A stretch of 64,000 nucleotides of DNA from JAAZMI01 sp050948785 (GCA_050948785.1 JBMNEM010000002.1:248001-312000), one strand, 5' to 3'. Shown: positions 51,932 to 60,604, counted from the first letter of the stretch. A program made the numbers and translations. Notes: generated by a model not told the origin, from the letters alone.

Positions 51932-52350
51932 TTCAAATTCCTCCTCCACATTTTTAATTTTTTCCCAGAACAACTTGCACTGAGTAGTCCATAATACAGC
52001 TTACCTGATAACCTGGCTTATATAGGTTTATCCATCTGGCAAGCATTCTTTAAAAAATATTCCTGCGTACATGTTTCTCCGCTATTTTTTAAAATCCTGC
52101 TGCGAAAACACATATTTTTCAATTATTAAGCCATAATATATTAGGAATATAACTTCCTTCCGGAATAGAGCTGCTCTCTCCATCAGGTGCTGCCTTGAAT
52201 ACGGATCTGCATGGACCTCTTATGACTCTGCAATTCCGGCTTACAGAGTCATAAAAACCTGCTGCCGCAGCTCCCTCACTCTGGAAGAAGGGAACTTTTC
52301 TTGCAGTTTGTCTTAAATTTCCCCCTAAATACCTGGAGAGAGGTTTTTAA
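51932..52350. other. Intergenic region upstream of yyaC with hairpin
   Basis: About 420 nt between divergent adk and yyaC, with no protein gene recognised. It contains a perfect 11-bp inverted repeat (TTATGACTCTG at 52220-52230, CAGAGTCATAA at 52244-52254) around a 13-nt loop, followed by AAACC rather than U-rich sequence. A structured leader or small RNA upstream of yyaC is possible but unsupported by any known family I recognise. Confidence 0.4.
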
Positions 52351-52959
52351 ATGTACTCTTCGACAACAAAAATCGCACAAAAACCTTATACCTCCCTGCC
52401 TATAACCATTGACTCCCAGGCAACAGGTGCAGCAAATACTTTTGTGCAGGTTTTGTCCTCTTTATTTAACGAACTAAATAGCAGCTACACTCAGCTGCTG
52501 ATCCTTTGTATCGGCAGTGATCGCTCCACCGGCGATTCTCTCGGTCCCCTTGTCGGGAACATCCTCAAAAACCTGCCCCTTCAAAATCAAAATGTTACTG
52601 TTATGGGCACCCTTTCTCAGCCGGTGCATGCCTTAAATTTGAAAGAAACACGTGATCTACTGGCCAATAATTTTAAATCTGCTGCTATTCTGGCTATAGA
52701 TGCCTGCCTGGGACAAAAAAATAAGATTGGCTGCCTGGAAATCGGCAAGGGGAGCATTTACCCCGGTGCTGCTGTCAAAAAAAACCTCCCTCCTGTTGGC
52801 GATCTCTATATTACCGGTGTTGTAAATATCGGAGGCTTTATGGAGGCTCTGGTTTTACAAAGCACACGCCTGGGGATAGTCTTTCCCCTGGCACAATTTA
52901 TCGGTAGGGGAATATTTAGGGCTGCCTCCACAACAGACTGGCTCTCCAATTCCCTCTGA
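52351..52959 (+). CDS. yyaC: Sporulation protein YyaC (DUF1256, GPR-like)
   Basis: Putative protease-fold protein related to the germination protease Gpr, expressed during sporulation in B. subtilis. The 202-residue protein shows LILCIGSDRSTGDSLGPLVGNIL, TVMGTLSQPVHALNLKET, AILAIDACLGQKNKIGCLEIGKGSIYPGAAVKKNLPPVGD and ITGVVNIGGFMEALVLQSTRL. It is convergent with parB, with parS between them, as yyaC stands near soj-spo0J in Bacillus. Function is not established. Confidence 0.93.
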   Translation: MYSSTTKIAQKPYTSLPITIDSQATGAANTFVQVLSSLFNELNSSYTQLLILCIGSDRSTGDSLGPLVGNILKNLPLQNQNVTVMGTLSQPVHALNLKETRDLLANNFKSAAILAIDACLGQKNKIGCLEIGKGSIYPGAAVKKNLPPVGDLYITGVVNIGGFMEALVLQSTRLGIVFPLAQFIGRGIFRAASTTDWLSNSL

Positions 52960-52980
52960 AGACTGTTTATTTAAAAAAAA

Positions 52981-52996
52981 TGTTTCACGTGAAACA
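52981..52996. other. parS centromere site
   Basis: The 16-bp perfect palindrome TGTTTCACGTGAAACA matches the universal ParB-binding parS consensus. It abuts the parB stop codon, in the gap between convergent yyaC and parB. ParB/Spo0J would load here and spread. Confidence 0.96.
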
Positions 52997-53893
52997 TTAT
53001 GGCCCTGCGTTTAACAGTATTTCCATTAATCTTTCCAGGTCTTCTTCACCATAAAAAGAAAACTCCACTTTCCCCTCCCTGGGGCCGTGTTTGATAATCA
53101 CTCTGGTACCATAAGCCCTGCGCAGTTTTTCTGCGCATTCATTAAGAAAAAGTTCCTGTATTTTTTTTTCTGGAGAAGATTCTGCAGTCTTATTTATAGT
53201 TTTTCCTTTTTTAACATGGGCCTTGATCAGTTTTTCTACCTGCCGGACACTAAGCTTTTCCTTGATTATCTTTAAGGCAAATGCACACTGCTCCTCTGCG
53301 CTGCTTAAAGCCAGCAGCGGCCTGGCCTGGCCTGCAGTCAGGTTACCCTCCGCAAGATATTTTTGAACTTCATCATCTAAAGATAACAAGCGGATCGTAT
53401 TGGCAATCGCTGAACGGCTCCGCCCAAGTTTTTGTGCTAAATCCTCTTGCAGGTAATTGAATTCCTCCAGGAGTTTTTTATAGGCCGCAGCCTCTTCCAT
53501 AGGATTCAGGTTCTCCCGCTGGAGATTTTCTACCAGAGCGATCTCCATAGATTGTTGGGAATCATATTCCTTGATCAATGCGGGAATTGTTCGCAGGCCG
53601 GCCAGCAGGGCAGCACGATATCTTCTCTCGCCTGTCACTAAAATATAGCTTCCTTTTGTTTTCTGAACAATTACCGGTTGAAGAACCCCATAAAGTTTGA
53701 TTGTTTCCGCCAGTTCGTTTAATTTTTCCTCATCAAAATCCTTCCGGGGTTGATGGGGATTGGGCTTTATTTTATTCAAAGCTATTTCTATTGTACCGCT
53801 TTTGGGACCGCTTTCTTCAGAAACTACCTCTGGGCGTAATTCAGGAATTAAAGCTCCAAGTCCCTTGCCCAATCCCAATCTTTGCTTGCTCAT
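52997..53893 (-). CDS. parB: Chromosome partitioning protein ParB (Spo0J)
   Basis: CTP-dependent clamp that loads at parS and organises the origin region with SMC. The 298-residue protein has the N-terminal ParA-contact segment (LGLGKGLGALIPE), the CTPase/ParB domain (IKPNPHQPRKDFDEEKLNELAETI, YILVTGERRYRAALLAG, ENLQRENLNPMEEAAAYKKLLEE), the HTH (YLQEDLAQKLGRSRSAIANTIRLL) and a C-terminal dimerisation domain. The start overlaps the parA stop by 4 nt. It is a paralogue of the noc product about 1 kb away. Confidence 0.97.
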   Translation of the reverse strand: MSKQRLGLGKGLGALIPELRPEVVSEESGPKSGTIEIALNKIKPNPHQPRKDFDEEKLNELAETIKLYGVLQPVIVQKTKGSYILVTGERRYRAALLAGLRTIPALIKEYDSQQSMEIALVENLQRENLNPMEEAAAYKKLLEEFNYLQEDLAQKLGRSRSAIANTIRLLSLDDEVQKYLAEGNLTAGQARPLLALSSAEEQCAFALKIIKEKLSVRQVEKLIKAHVKKGKTINKTAESSPEKKIQELFLNECAEKLRRAYGTRVIIKHGPREGKVEFSFYGEEDLERLMEILLNAGP

Positions 53894-54648
53894 CGCTTCA
53901 TGACCTCCTTTGCCATTTTTTTATAAACCTCCGCCCCTTTACTGCGTGGATCGTATTCGATGATGGGCTTGCCATGACTGGGCGCCTCGCTGAGTCTGAC
54001 ATTCCTGGGAATGACCGCCTTAAAAACAAGCTGCCCAAAATAATTCCGGACCTCGGCAGCTACCTGCGCTGACAAATTTGTCCGACTGTCATACATCGTT
54101 AAAAGCACGCCGCCAATTTTTAAAGAGCTGTTTAAATGCTTTTTCACCAAATCGATCGTTCTGACCAGCTGCCCCAAACCTTCCAGGGCATAATATTCAC
54201 ATTGAATCGGAACAAGCACAGCATCAGCAGCAGTTAAAGCGTTTAAAGTAAGCAAACCCAACGAAGGGGGACAATCGATAATGATATATTTATACCTGTT
54301 TTTCAGCGATTCTACCATCCGGCGCAGCCGTACTTCACGAGACATAGTCGGCACCAGCTCTATTTCCGCTCCAGCCAGTTGAATGGTGGCCGGTATGGCA
54401 TCCAGATTTTTTTGTTTGGTTGGATAAATGACCTTTTCCACAGGAATTTCGTTAATCAGAGCATCATATACACAAGTTTGAACCTTTTCCTTATCCAAAC
54501 CGACGCCGCTGGTCGCATTTCCCTGGGGATCAATATCCATAAGTAAAACTTTATTTCCCAGCTCAGCTAAACAGGCACTTAAATTTACAGCCGTAGTTGT
54601 TTTGCCTACTCCGCCTTTTTGGTTGGCAATTGCAATAATTCCTTCCAC
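53890..54648 (-). CDS. parA: Chromosome partitioning ATPase ParA (Soj)
   Basis: Deviant-Walker ATPase that moves ParB-parS complexes and, in Bacillus, also regulates DnaA. The 252-residue protein shows IAIANQKGGVGKTTTAVNLSACLAE with the signature lysine, DIDPQGNATSGVG, IIIDCPPSLGLLTLNALTAAD, and FKAVIPRNVRLSEAPSHGKPIIEYDPRSKGAEVY. It overlaps parB by 4 nt (ATGA). Confidence 0.98.
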   Translation of the reverse strand: MEGIIAIANQKGGVGKTTTAVNLSACLAELGNKVLLMDIDPQGNATSGVGLDKEKVQTCVYDALINEIPVEKVIYPTKQKNLDAIPATIQLAGAEIELVPTMSREVRLRRMVESLKNRYKYIIIDCPPSLGLLTLNALTAADAVLVPIQCEYYALEGLGQLVRTIDLVKKHLNSSLKIGGVLLTMYDSRTNLSAQVAAEVRNYFGQLVFKAVIPRNVRLSEAPSHGKPIIEYDPRSKGAEVYKKMAKEVMKR

Positions 54649-54906
54649 TTTTTCACCCCATTTATCTAGACCGGGTTATTTAACAGGATTAATTTACATA
54701 TTCGTGAAAGAGGAAAATAGTTCCTTCCTGGGAAACAGATGGAGGACACGAAAACTCTTTTTACTTAAATTTTAGTGGGGAAATAGGATCCTCTAAGGAG
54801 CGTTACACTACATTCCTAAAATAAAGAAAAAAAACTGGCCATATATTTAACTTCTCTCTGCACCGGCCAACGTGCAAAATCATAATTCTTGTCTATTCAA
54901 AAATAT

Positions 54907-55746
54907 TTAATTTTGATTATCTTTTGGCAGGCGGATACGAATCTCCCAAAACTCATCTTGATCTATTTCTTCCACCAGGGGTTTTAAACCGGCTTTGCGA
55001 ATGATGCCCAAAGCCTGTCTGATAGTATTTAAAAATATTCTTAAATCCCGGATAATTACTTTACGTTGTTTAACAGCACCTTTTTGAGACTGAGTGTTGT
55101 CCTGGCAAATATTTAGGATTAATTCCTCCGCCTCTTTGACATTTAATTCCATTTCCTGGATGGCTTTCACGACCTCGAGTTGTTTTTCCGGCGAATTTAA
55201 TTTTAGCAGCGCCCGTGCATGTCGTTCTGTAAGCTTACCTTCTTTTAAAATTTCCTTGATTTCCGGAGGCAACTTTAATAATCTGAGCTTATTAGCGATT
55301 GTTGATTGGCTTTTACCCAGCCTTTGCGCCAAAACTTCCTGCGTTAAGTTAAATTCCTCCATCAAGCGCTTGTAACCATGCGCTTCCTCCATAAAGTTCA
55401 GGTTTTCTCTTTGTAAATTTTCAATCAGTGCCACAGCTGCCAATGAACTGCCCTGATAATCCCTGATAATCGCTGGAATCTCCGTCCACCCCAACATTTC
55501 ACAGGCCAAAAAACGCCGTTCACCGGCAACGATACAGTAACCGTCGCCTTCCGGCGTAAGAATAATAGGCTGCAGTAAACCGTAGGTTTTAATCGATTGG
55601 GCCAGCTCTTTTATCTTTTCCTCTTCAAAAATTACCCTTGGCTGGTAGGGGTTATTCCGCACGAGCTCCATACTGACATTACGAATATCTTCATTAATTT
55701 TCTCATTACGCTCCAACCCTAATTTTCTTCCTTTTTGTTCCCACAT
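54907..55746 (-). CDS. noc: Nucleoid occlusion protein Noc (ParB-like)
   Basis: ParB paralogue that blocks division over the nucleoid. The 279-residue protein has an amphipathic-type N-terminus (MWEQKGRKLGLERNEK), the ParB domain (NPYQPRVIFEEEKIKELAQSI, YCIVAGERRFLACEMLG, ENLQRENLNFMEEAHGYKRLMEE) and the HTH (LTQEVLAQRLGKSQSTIANKLRLL). Position between rsmG and parA is exactly that of noc in Firmicutes. A candidate Noc-binding-like site (TATTCCCGGGAAATA) occurs at 56956-56970 inside mnmE but deviates from the consensus. Confidence 0.92.
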   Translation of the reverse strand: MWEQKGRKLGLERNEKINEDIRNVSMELVRNNPYQPRVIFEEEKIKELAQSIKTYGLLQPIILTPEGDGYCIVAGERRFLACEMLGWTEIPAIIRDYQGSSLAAVALIENLQRENLNFMEEAHGYKRLMEEFNLTQEVLAQRLGKSQSTIANKLRLLKLPPEIKEILKEGKLTERHARALLKLNSPEKQLEVVKAIQEMELNVKEAEELILNICQDNTQSQKGAVKQRKVIIRDLRIFLNTIRQALGIIRKAGLKPLVEEIDQDEFWEIRIRLPKDNQN

Positions 55747-55895
55747 GGATGATCACCCCGGTTTACATTTAGTTCTTTTAGATTGATTGCTGGCTTTCCT
55801 GTTTTCTAGGCGTGATTTATGGCACTTTAGTGTTAATTTTTGTATTTGCTGTAATAATTCGACATGAGGTTATTATTTCCTGCTACCTGTAGATA

Positions 55896-56612
55896 TTAAT
55901 TCGTAAAAGGCCTTTTTTGTGGCATACCATTTCTACGTGGAAAACGATCTTCTGCAGGGGCCACCTTCTTAAAAATCAAGATTATTCTGTCTTTATTGCT
56001 CCGTGGCAGCCTATACTTGACTTGATCGACCAGCTTCCCGCCACAGCGGACCAAAATATCCTCGGCCACTGCCAATTCCTGAAAAACAGCCGGCCCCTTC
56101 CAGGCCCAAAAATAGCCGCCCGGCCGCACAAGAGGCAGGGCTAGCTCCAAAGCTGTGGCCAGGGGAGCCAGGGCCCGCGCTGTTACCCAGGGAAAACTCT
56201 CCCGCGCGTCACTTCTGGCCAGAATCTCCGCCCTTTGCTGCCACAAGGTGACCTGCTTGAGTTCCAGCTCCCGCACAACTTTGCCCAAAAAAATAATCTT
56301 TTTGCGCACAGCCTCCAATAAATAAAGCTTTAGTTCCGGTAAAAAAATTTTGATCGGTATTCCGGGAAAACCTGCCCCGCTGCCCAGATCCAAAAGCTCG
56401 GTGCCCGCCTGCGTCCTGCCGGCTTGCAGCCAGGCAAGAGCATCACAAAAATGCTCTTCCAGGATTGCCCGGGGTTGGAGGATACGTGTAAGATTATATT
56501 TTTTATTTTCCTGCCTGATTAATTTTTGATATTGCTGCAAAAGAATAGCTTTTTCAGCATCAACAGGTATACTGCAGACAGAAAAAACCTCCATAATCTC
56601 TTGAATCTCCAT
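55896..56612 (-). CDS. rsmG: 16S rRNA (guanine-527-N7) methyltransferase RsmG
   Basis: SAM-dependent methyltransferase of 16S rRNA G527, about 238 residues. It shows the helical N-terminus (LLQQYQKLIRQENKKYNLTRI), SAM motif LLDLGSGAGFPGIPIKIFLPELKLYLLEAVRKKIIFL, and the WVTARALAPLATALELALPLVRPGG segment. The start may be ATG 56612 or the ATG six codons later; neither has a strong ribosome site. It follows mnmE by 29 nt; the mnmG gene usually found between them is missing. Confidence 0.95.
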   Translation of the reverse strand: MEIQEIMEVFSVCSIPVDAEKAILLQQYQKLIRQENKKYNLTRILQPRAILEEHFCDALAWLQAGRTQAGTELLDLGSGAGFPGIPIKIFLPELKLYLLEAVRKKIIFLGKVVRELELKQVTLWQQRAEILARSDARESFPWVTARALAPLATALELALPLVRPGGYFWAWKGPAVFQELAVAEDILVRCGGKLVDQVKYRLPRSNKDRIILIFKKVAPAEDRFPRRNGMPQKRPFTN

Positions 56613-56641
56613 TTTTATAAATCAAGCCGTCCTTTAGCATT

Positions 56642-58081
56642 TTACTTTCCAACACAAAACCTTTGAAATATAAGATCGAGTACCTCTGTGCCAATCTCTT
56701 CCCCGACCAGTTCCCCCAAATACTGCTGGGCCTGGCGCAAATCAATGCTGATCAGATCCGGGGGGAACTTGTTTTCCAAAGCCTCACGGGCTTCTTCAAC
56801 ACAAATGAGTGCCTGGTGCAGCAATTCTCCCTGCCGGGCCTCCAAAAGCAGCGCACTCTCCTCGGCAGCTGCTTCCCCGGAAAAAACCATGGCGCTAATT
56901 GTTTCCTCCAACTTATCAAGCCCCACACCGTGCAGCAAGGAGATTTCCAGGACATTATTCCCGGGAAATATTTCTTGAACCTTATTTTTGGATAATTTTC
57001 TTTTTAAATCAATTTTGTTGAGAATAATCAGGATCCTGGGGCCTTTATCCCGGGATATTTGCTCATAAATCCAGCTATCTTCCGGAGTAATCTCCTGCGC
57101 AGCATCCAACATAAACAGAAGCAGATCGGCTTCCTGCATAGCCTTCCGAGAAAACTCCATACCAATTTTCTCCACCTTATCCCCATCCAGGCGCAAACCG
57201 GCTGTATCGATCAGCTTCAAAGGAATGCCTTTAATATTTACATATTCCATCAAAAGATCCCGTGTCGTCCCTGGAATTTCCGTGACAATAGCCCGTTCCT
57301 CCCGGACAAGATAATTATAAAGGGAAGATTTGCCGACATTGGGCCGCCCGATTATGACCGTTTTGAGACCCTCCTGTAAAACTTTTCCCTGAAATCGTTT
57401 TTGGAGCAGTGCTGCCATTTTTTTCTGGAGGCATTCGATTCTTTCACCGATATTTTCATCCTGCTCTTCTTCCAGATCGGCATCCTCATGTGCAAAATCA
57501 ACTTCAATTTCAATCTGCGCCAGGATACCGATAATTTCAGCGCGAATTTTTTGAATCTCGCCGGAAAGAGCCCCCTGCAGGCTTCGAATCGCTGCTTTTA
57601 AAGCCTTATCCGTTTTAGCCCTGATCAGGGCTAAAACACTTTCAGCCTGCACCAGGTCCAAACGTCCATTCAAATAAGCCCTTTTGGTAAATTCACCCGG
57701 ATCGGCAATGCGGGCGCCCTTTTCCAGCGCCAGTTCCAGGATTCTTTTTAAAGGAACGGCACCGCCATGAGCATTAATTTCCACGATATCTTCACAGGTA
57801 TAGGAATAGGGCCCCGGCATAAAGCTGAACAGGACCTCATCAATCTCGTTGCCCTGGTCATCGAGAATATAGCCATAATAAAGTTTACGCGCCGCAGGCT
57901 TAAACTTCTTGCGTAGAGAAAAGGGCTGCCCGCGCTCACTTTTGCGTGCAAATATTTTTAAACCAATGGCTAAAGCCTCGCTGCCGCTGAGGCGTACGAT
58001 ACCGATACCGCCTTCACCGGGAGGAGTTGAAATCGCCACAATGGTATCACGGGAATCTTTCACCGGCATACTCCTATTCAT
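56642..58081 (-). CDS. mnmE: tRNA uridine-5-carboxymethylaminomethyl GTPase MnmE
   Basis: With MnmG it modifies the wobble uridine of several tRNAs. The 479-residue protein has the folate-binding N-domain (DTIVAISTPPGEGGIGIVRLSG), a helical domain interrupted by a G domain (GRPNVGKSSLYNYL, switch region GTTRDL, DTAGLR, NKID), and the C-terminal FCVGK with the conserved Cys. AGGA lies 5 nt before ATG 58081. The partner mnmG is not in the window, although it normally follows mnmE directly. Confidence 0.97.
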   Translation of the reverse strand: MNRSMPVKDSRDTIVAISTPPGEGGIGIVRLSGSEALAIGLKIFARKSERGQPFSLRKKFKPAARKLYYGYILDDQGNEIDEVLFSFMPGPYSYTCEDIVEINAHGGAVPLKRILELALEKGARIADPGEFTKRAYLNGRLDLVQAESVLALIRAKTDKALKAAIRSLQGALSGEIQKIRAEIIGILAQIEIEVDFAHEDADLEEEQDENIGERIECLQKKMAALLQKRFQGKVLQEGLKTVIIGRPNVGKSSLYNYLVREERAIVTEIPGTTRDLLMEYVNIKGIPLKLIDTAGLRLDGDKVEKIGMEFSRKAMQEADLLLFMLDAAQEITPEDSWIYEQISRDKGPRILIILNKIDLKRKLSKNKVQEIFPGNNVLEISLLHGVGLDKLEETISAMVFSGEAAAEESALLLEARQGELLHQALICVEEAREALENKFPPDLISIDLRQAQQYLGELVGEEIGTEVLDLIFQRFCVGK

Positions 58082-58168
58082 AAAATCCTATGAAAATGAA
58101 AAAATAAGGAAGTTCCGCGGAACTCCCTGTTCTTTTAGACAAAGATTTATCATTTCCCCGGCAATATT

Positions 58169-58792
58169 TTAGCGCGGCGAAATTACAATTTTACGATAAG
58201 GTTCTTCTCCATGACTGGAAGTCACAACATCCCGATAATTTTTTAAAGCTATGTGGATAATACGCCTTTCCTGTGGATTCATCGGTTCCAAGGCAACCTC
58301 TTTTTTTGTCTTTAAAACCTTCAGAGCCAGGTTTCTAGCTAAATTTTCCAAGGTTTTTTTACGCTTTAAACGATAATTTTCAATATCGATGATCACACGC
58401 TGGTTGGGGGACGCAAACTGCCTGTACAAAACAACATTGGACAGATATTGCAGCGCATTGAGTGTATTTCCCCGTTTACCGATGAGTACACCCAGATCTT
58501 CTCCTTTGATCTCCAGGTACAGGTTTCCCTCATCGTTCGGCACAACATTAATATTTCCTTTAACCCCGATAATATGCACTATATTTTCCAAGAAATCCTT
58601 GATATATTCTTCAGTATCCTTGATCACTGTTAATCTTAATTTGGCCATTTTTGAGCCGAGAAATTTAAAAAGCCCCTGGGCCGGTTCGCTTAAAACCTCA
58701 ACCTGAACATTGTCTTTTTTTACACCCAGTTTTTTAAGTCCTTCTTCCAGAGCTTCCTCGACTGTTTTGGCGCTAACCTCAATGGAGATCAT
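58169..58792 (-). CDS. jag: RNA-binding protein Jag/KhpB
   Basis: SpoIIIJ-associated RNA-binding protein, 207 residues. It has an N-terminal Jag-N domain (MISIEVSAKTVEEALEEGLKKLGVKKDNVQVEVLSEP), a KH domain (LYLEIKGEDLGVLIGKRGNTLNALQYLSNVVL; the GxxG loop is GKRG) and an R3H domain (EPMNPQERRIIHIALKNYRDVVTSSHGEEPYRKIVI). Its start overlaps the yidC stop (ATGA). In related bacteria it acts with KhpA in RNA-level control of division and wall genes. Confidence 0.95.
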   Translation of the reverse strand: MISIEVSAKTVEEALEEGLKKLGVKKDNVQVEVLSEPAQGLFKFLGSKMAKLRLTVIKDTEEYIKDFLENIVHIIGVKGNINVVPNDEGNLYLEIKGEDLGVLIGKRGNTLNALQYLSNVVLYRQFASPNQRVIIDIENYRLKRKKTLENLARNLALKVLKTKKEVALEPMNPQERRIIHIALKNYRDVVTSSHGEEPYRKIVISPR

Positions 58793-59613
58793 CTCTTCTT
58801 CTTCGCCCCTTTCTTCTTACCTTTGGAAACCTTCTTTTTAACTTTGGGGGCTTTAGTTTTTTTATCTGCTGACGTCCTTATTTTCTTCTTTTTCCCGGGG
58901 GTATCCCCCTGCTTGCCGTCCTGTTCCTTTTGATGTTCCCTGATACCTTGATCCTCTTCATCTTCTTTAAAATTCACTTTTTTATCCTTTCCGATAATCA
59001 AAAATTGATTACCAACAGAAAAAAGTGAATTTGTAAACCAGTAAAGCACCAGCCCGGCCGGAAATTTAAAACTGATCGCCGCAATCATCACGGGAAAAAC
59101 ATACAACATCGTTTTTTGCCTGGGATCTGTAATCACCATCCGCTGGTGAAAGAAAGTCGCCGCTGCCGCCATGAGCGGTAAGATATAGTAAGGATCCTGT
59201 TTGGTCAGATCCAGCCAAAGAAAATTTGGATTAAATGTTTTTCCCATGGCTTCCACAGCATCAATAATTTGAGCCGGCTCACGTAAAAGCGTAAATACCG
59301 CAATCATAATGGGAAATTGAATTAAAAGGGGAAGACAGCCTCCCAAAGGATTGACCTTATTTTTCTGCATGAATTCCATGGTCACCCGATTATATGCTTC
59401 CTTATCATTTTTGTACTTATCCTGCAATTTTTTTAACTCTGGCTGAATTTCCTGTAATTTTTTAGATGATTCAATTTGTTTTTTGGTCAACGGAAAGGTA
59501 ATAATATTGACCAAAATAGTAAGCATGATAATCGCCAAACCATAGTTATTATTAGCTAAATTGTAAAAATAACTAAGAATTATATTAATGTACCCGCTCA
59601 GGGCCTGAATCAT
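58789..59613 (-). CDS. yidC: Membrane protein insertase YidC (SpoIIIJ type)
   Basis: Oxa1/YidC insertase for membrane proteins, working alone or with Sec. The ~274-residue protein has five membrane segments and the family stretches YGLAIIMLTILVNIITFPLTKKQIESSKKLQ, NPLGGCLPLLIQFPIMIAVFTLL and GLVLYWFTNSLFSVGNQFLI. The cytosolic C-terminus is a long Lys-rich tail (about 65 residues, ending KKVSKGKKKGAKKKR) that would contact the ribosome. No lipoprotein cysteine is seen at the N-terminus. ATG 59613 has GGGGGAG upstream. jag follows and yidD precedes. Confidence 0.95.
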   Translation of the reverse strand: MIQALSGYINIILSYFYNLANNNYGLAIIMLTILVNIITFPLTKKQIESSKKLQEIQPELKKLQDKYKNDKEAYNRVTMEFMQKNKVNPLGGCLPLLIQFPIMIAVFTLLREPAQIIDAVEAMGKTFNPNFLWLDLTKQDPYYILPLMAAAATFFHQRMVITDPRQKTMLYVFPVMIAAISFKFPAGLVLYWFTNSLFSVGNQFLIIGKDKKVNFKEDEEDQGIREHQKEQDGKQGDTPGKKKKIRTSADKKTKAPKVKKKVSKGKKKGAKKKR

Positions 59614-59649
59614 CACGACTCCCCCTTATTCTACAGCCTTCTACCCTGG

Positions 59650-59865
59650 TCAGTCTTCAGGTAAAGGATCATATCCTCCTGCATGGAGAGGATGACAACG
59701 TATGATTCTCTTAAAACTTAAAAAAAGTCCTTTTTTAATTCCAAACTTATTGACGGCCTCATAACTATACCGGGAACAAGACGGATAAAAACGACAACGT
59801 GGAGGCAACAGTGGGGAAATCGCCAGGATATAAAACCTGATCATCAGCAGCAGTATTTTTTTCAT
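59650..59865 (-). CDS. yidD: Membrane protein insertion efficiency factor YidD
   Basis: Small amphipathic protein that assists YidC, about 71 residues: KKILLLMIRFYILAISPLLPPRCRFYPSCSRYSYEAVNKFGIKKGLFLSFKRIIRCHPLHAGGYDPLPED. The CRFYPSCSRY and RCHPLHAGGYDP motifs identify the family. The start is ATG 59865 or TTG 59871, which is nearer GGGGGCG. It sits in the conserved rpmH-rnpA-yidD-yidC order. Confidence 0.94.
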   Translation of the reverse strand: MKKILLLMIRFYILAISPLLPPRCRFYPSCSRYSYEAVNKFGIKKGLFLSFKRIIRCHPLHAGGYDPLPED

Positions 59866-59988
59866 GCTCAAAATGCGCCCCCAAAAACTTTTTGATATAA
59901 AATTTATTATAATCCACAACCCACTAGTAAGTCACTGCGCAGGTTTTCCACAAGCATAAATTTGGTTACCACCTTTCAGGGTCAATAA

Positions 59989-60357
59989 TCATGAGATCAA
60001 CTTTCCCCTGAGCATCAAATTCCGCAAATCCTGTATTGCTTCCTTGTATGTAAGCTTATCCGCACCCTTTCTGGCGATAATGATTAGATCATAACCTGTG
60101 CCGTGAATTTGATCCTGTAAACTGCGCATTGCTTCCCGGTAAAGCCTTTTTAAACGGTGCCTGACTACACTTTTGCCCACTTTTTTGCTGACAACAATTC
60201 CTAACCGGTTATATTTTTCCCTGTTTTTCCTAAAATAAAGAACGGTTCTGGCTGTGGCCCGCGATCTGCCTTTGCGATAAATTTCCTGAAATTGATAATT
60301 CTTGCGTAACCTTTCCATCTTTTCAGCCCTGTCTTCAGGCTGGGCTTTTTGCTCCAT
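59989..60357 (-). CDS. rnpA: Ribonuclease P protein component
   Basis: Protein subunit of RNase P, which matures tRNA 5' ends. The core begins MERLRKNYQFQEIYRKGRSRATARTVLYF and has the RNR-type motif (RHRLKRLYREAMRSL) and IIIARKGADKLTYKEAIQDLRNLM. Three starts are possible: ATG 60318 (closest to the usual N-terminus), ATG 60357 (AAGGA upstream, used here), or GTG 60438, which would add a 40-residue Lys/Glu-rich lead and overlap rpmH by 59 nt, as in Thermus. It lies directly downstream of rpmH. Confidence 0.93.
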   Translation of the reverse strand: MEQKAQPEDRAEKMERLRKNYQFQEIYRKGRSRATARTVLYFRKNREKYNRLGIVVSKKVGKSVVRHRLKRLYREAMRSLQDQIHGTGYDLIIIARKGADKLTYKEAIQDLRNLMLRGKLIS

Positions 60358-60379
60358 GGCCTTGTTTTCCTTCATGATT

Positions 60380-60514
60380 TTAAGCGGACAAGATTCTTTT
60401 TTCTTTTTTTCTTCTCCTTTTAATAATTCTTCGTCCACCCGGTGTGGACATCCTTTTCAAAAAACCATGATTTCTCTTGCGTCTTCTTACTTTTGGTTGA
60501 TATGTTCTTTTCAT
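60380..60514 (-). CDS. rpmH: 50S ribosomal protein L34
   Basis: 44-residue L34: MKRTYQPKVRRRKRNHGFLKRMSTPGGRRIIKRRRKKEKRILSA. It is the first gene of the rpmH-rnpA-yidD-yidC-jag-mnmE transcript, reading away from dnaA. A promoter with near-consensus elements lies 62-90 nt upstream. The L34 stop overlaps the longest possible rnpA frame. Confidence 0.98.
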   Translation of the reverse strand: MKRTYQPKVRRRKRNHGFLKRMSTPGGRRIIKRRRKKEKRILSA

Positions 60515-60575
60515 CTCCTGAAACCCTTCCTTTAGGCAAATTTGTTTATTTTCACCCAGCAAAACTCTGGAATTC

Positions 60576-60604
60576 ATTATAACGCATCTTTTCTCCACAT
60601 GCAA
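60576..60604 (-). promoter_or_regulatory. Sigma-A-type promoter of rpmH
   Basis: On the minus strand TTGCAT (60604-60599), a 17-bp spacer and TATAAT (60581-60576) precede rpmH, giving a start site about 55 nt before the ATG. Confidence 0.82.

Noticed and set aside
52130..52200. Resemblance to the SRP RNA tetraloop region (TTCCGGAAGGAA) on the minus strand
   Set aside because: Only the short palindromic segment matches; the flanking helix and the GGTCAGG-type motif of SRP RNA are absent.
56956..56970. Noc-binding-site-like palindrome TATTCCCGGGAAATA inside mnmE
   Set aside because: It differs from the published NBS core (ATTTCCCGGGAAAT) at the left end and is a single occurrence; CCCGGG is common in this sequence.
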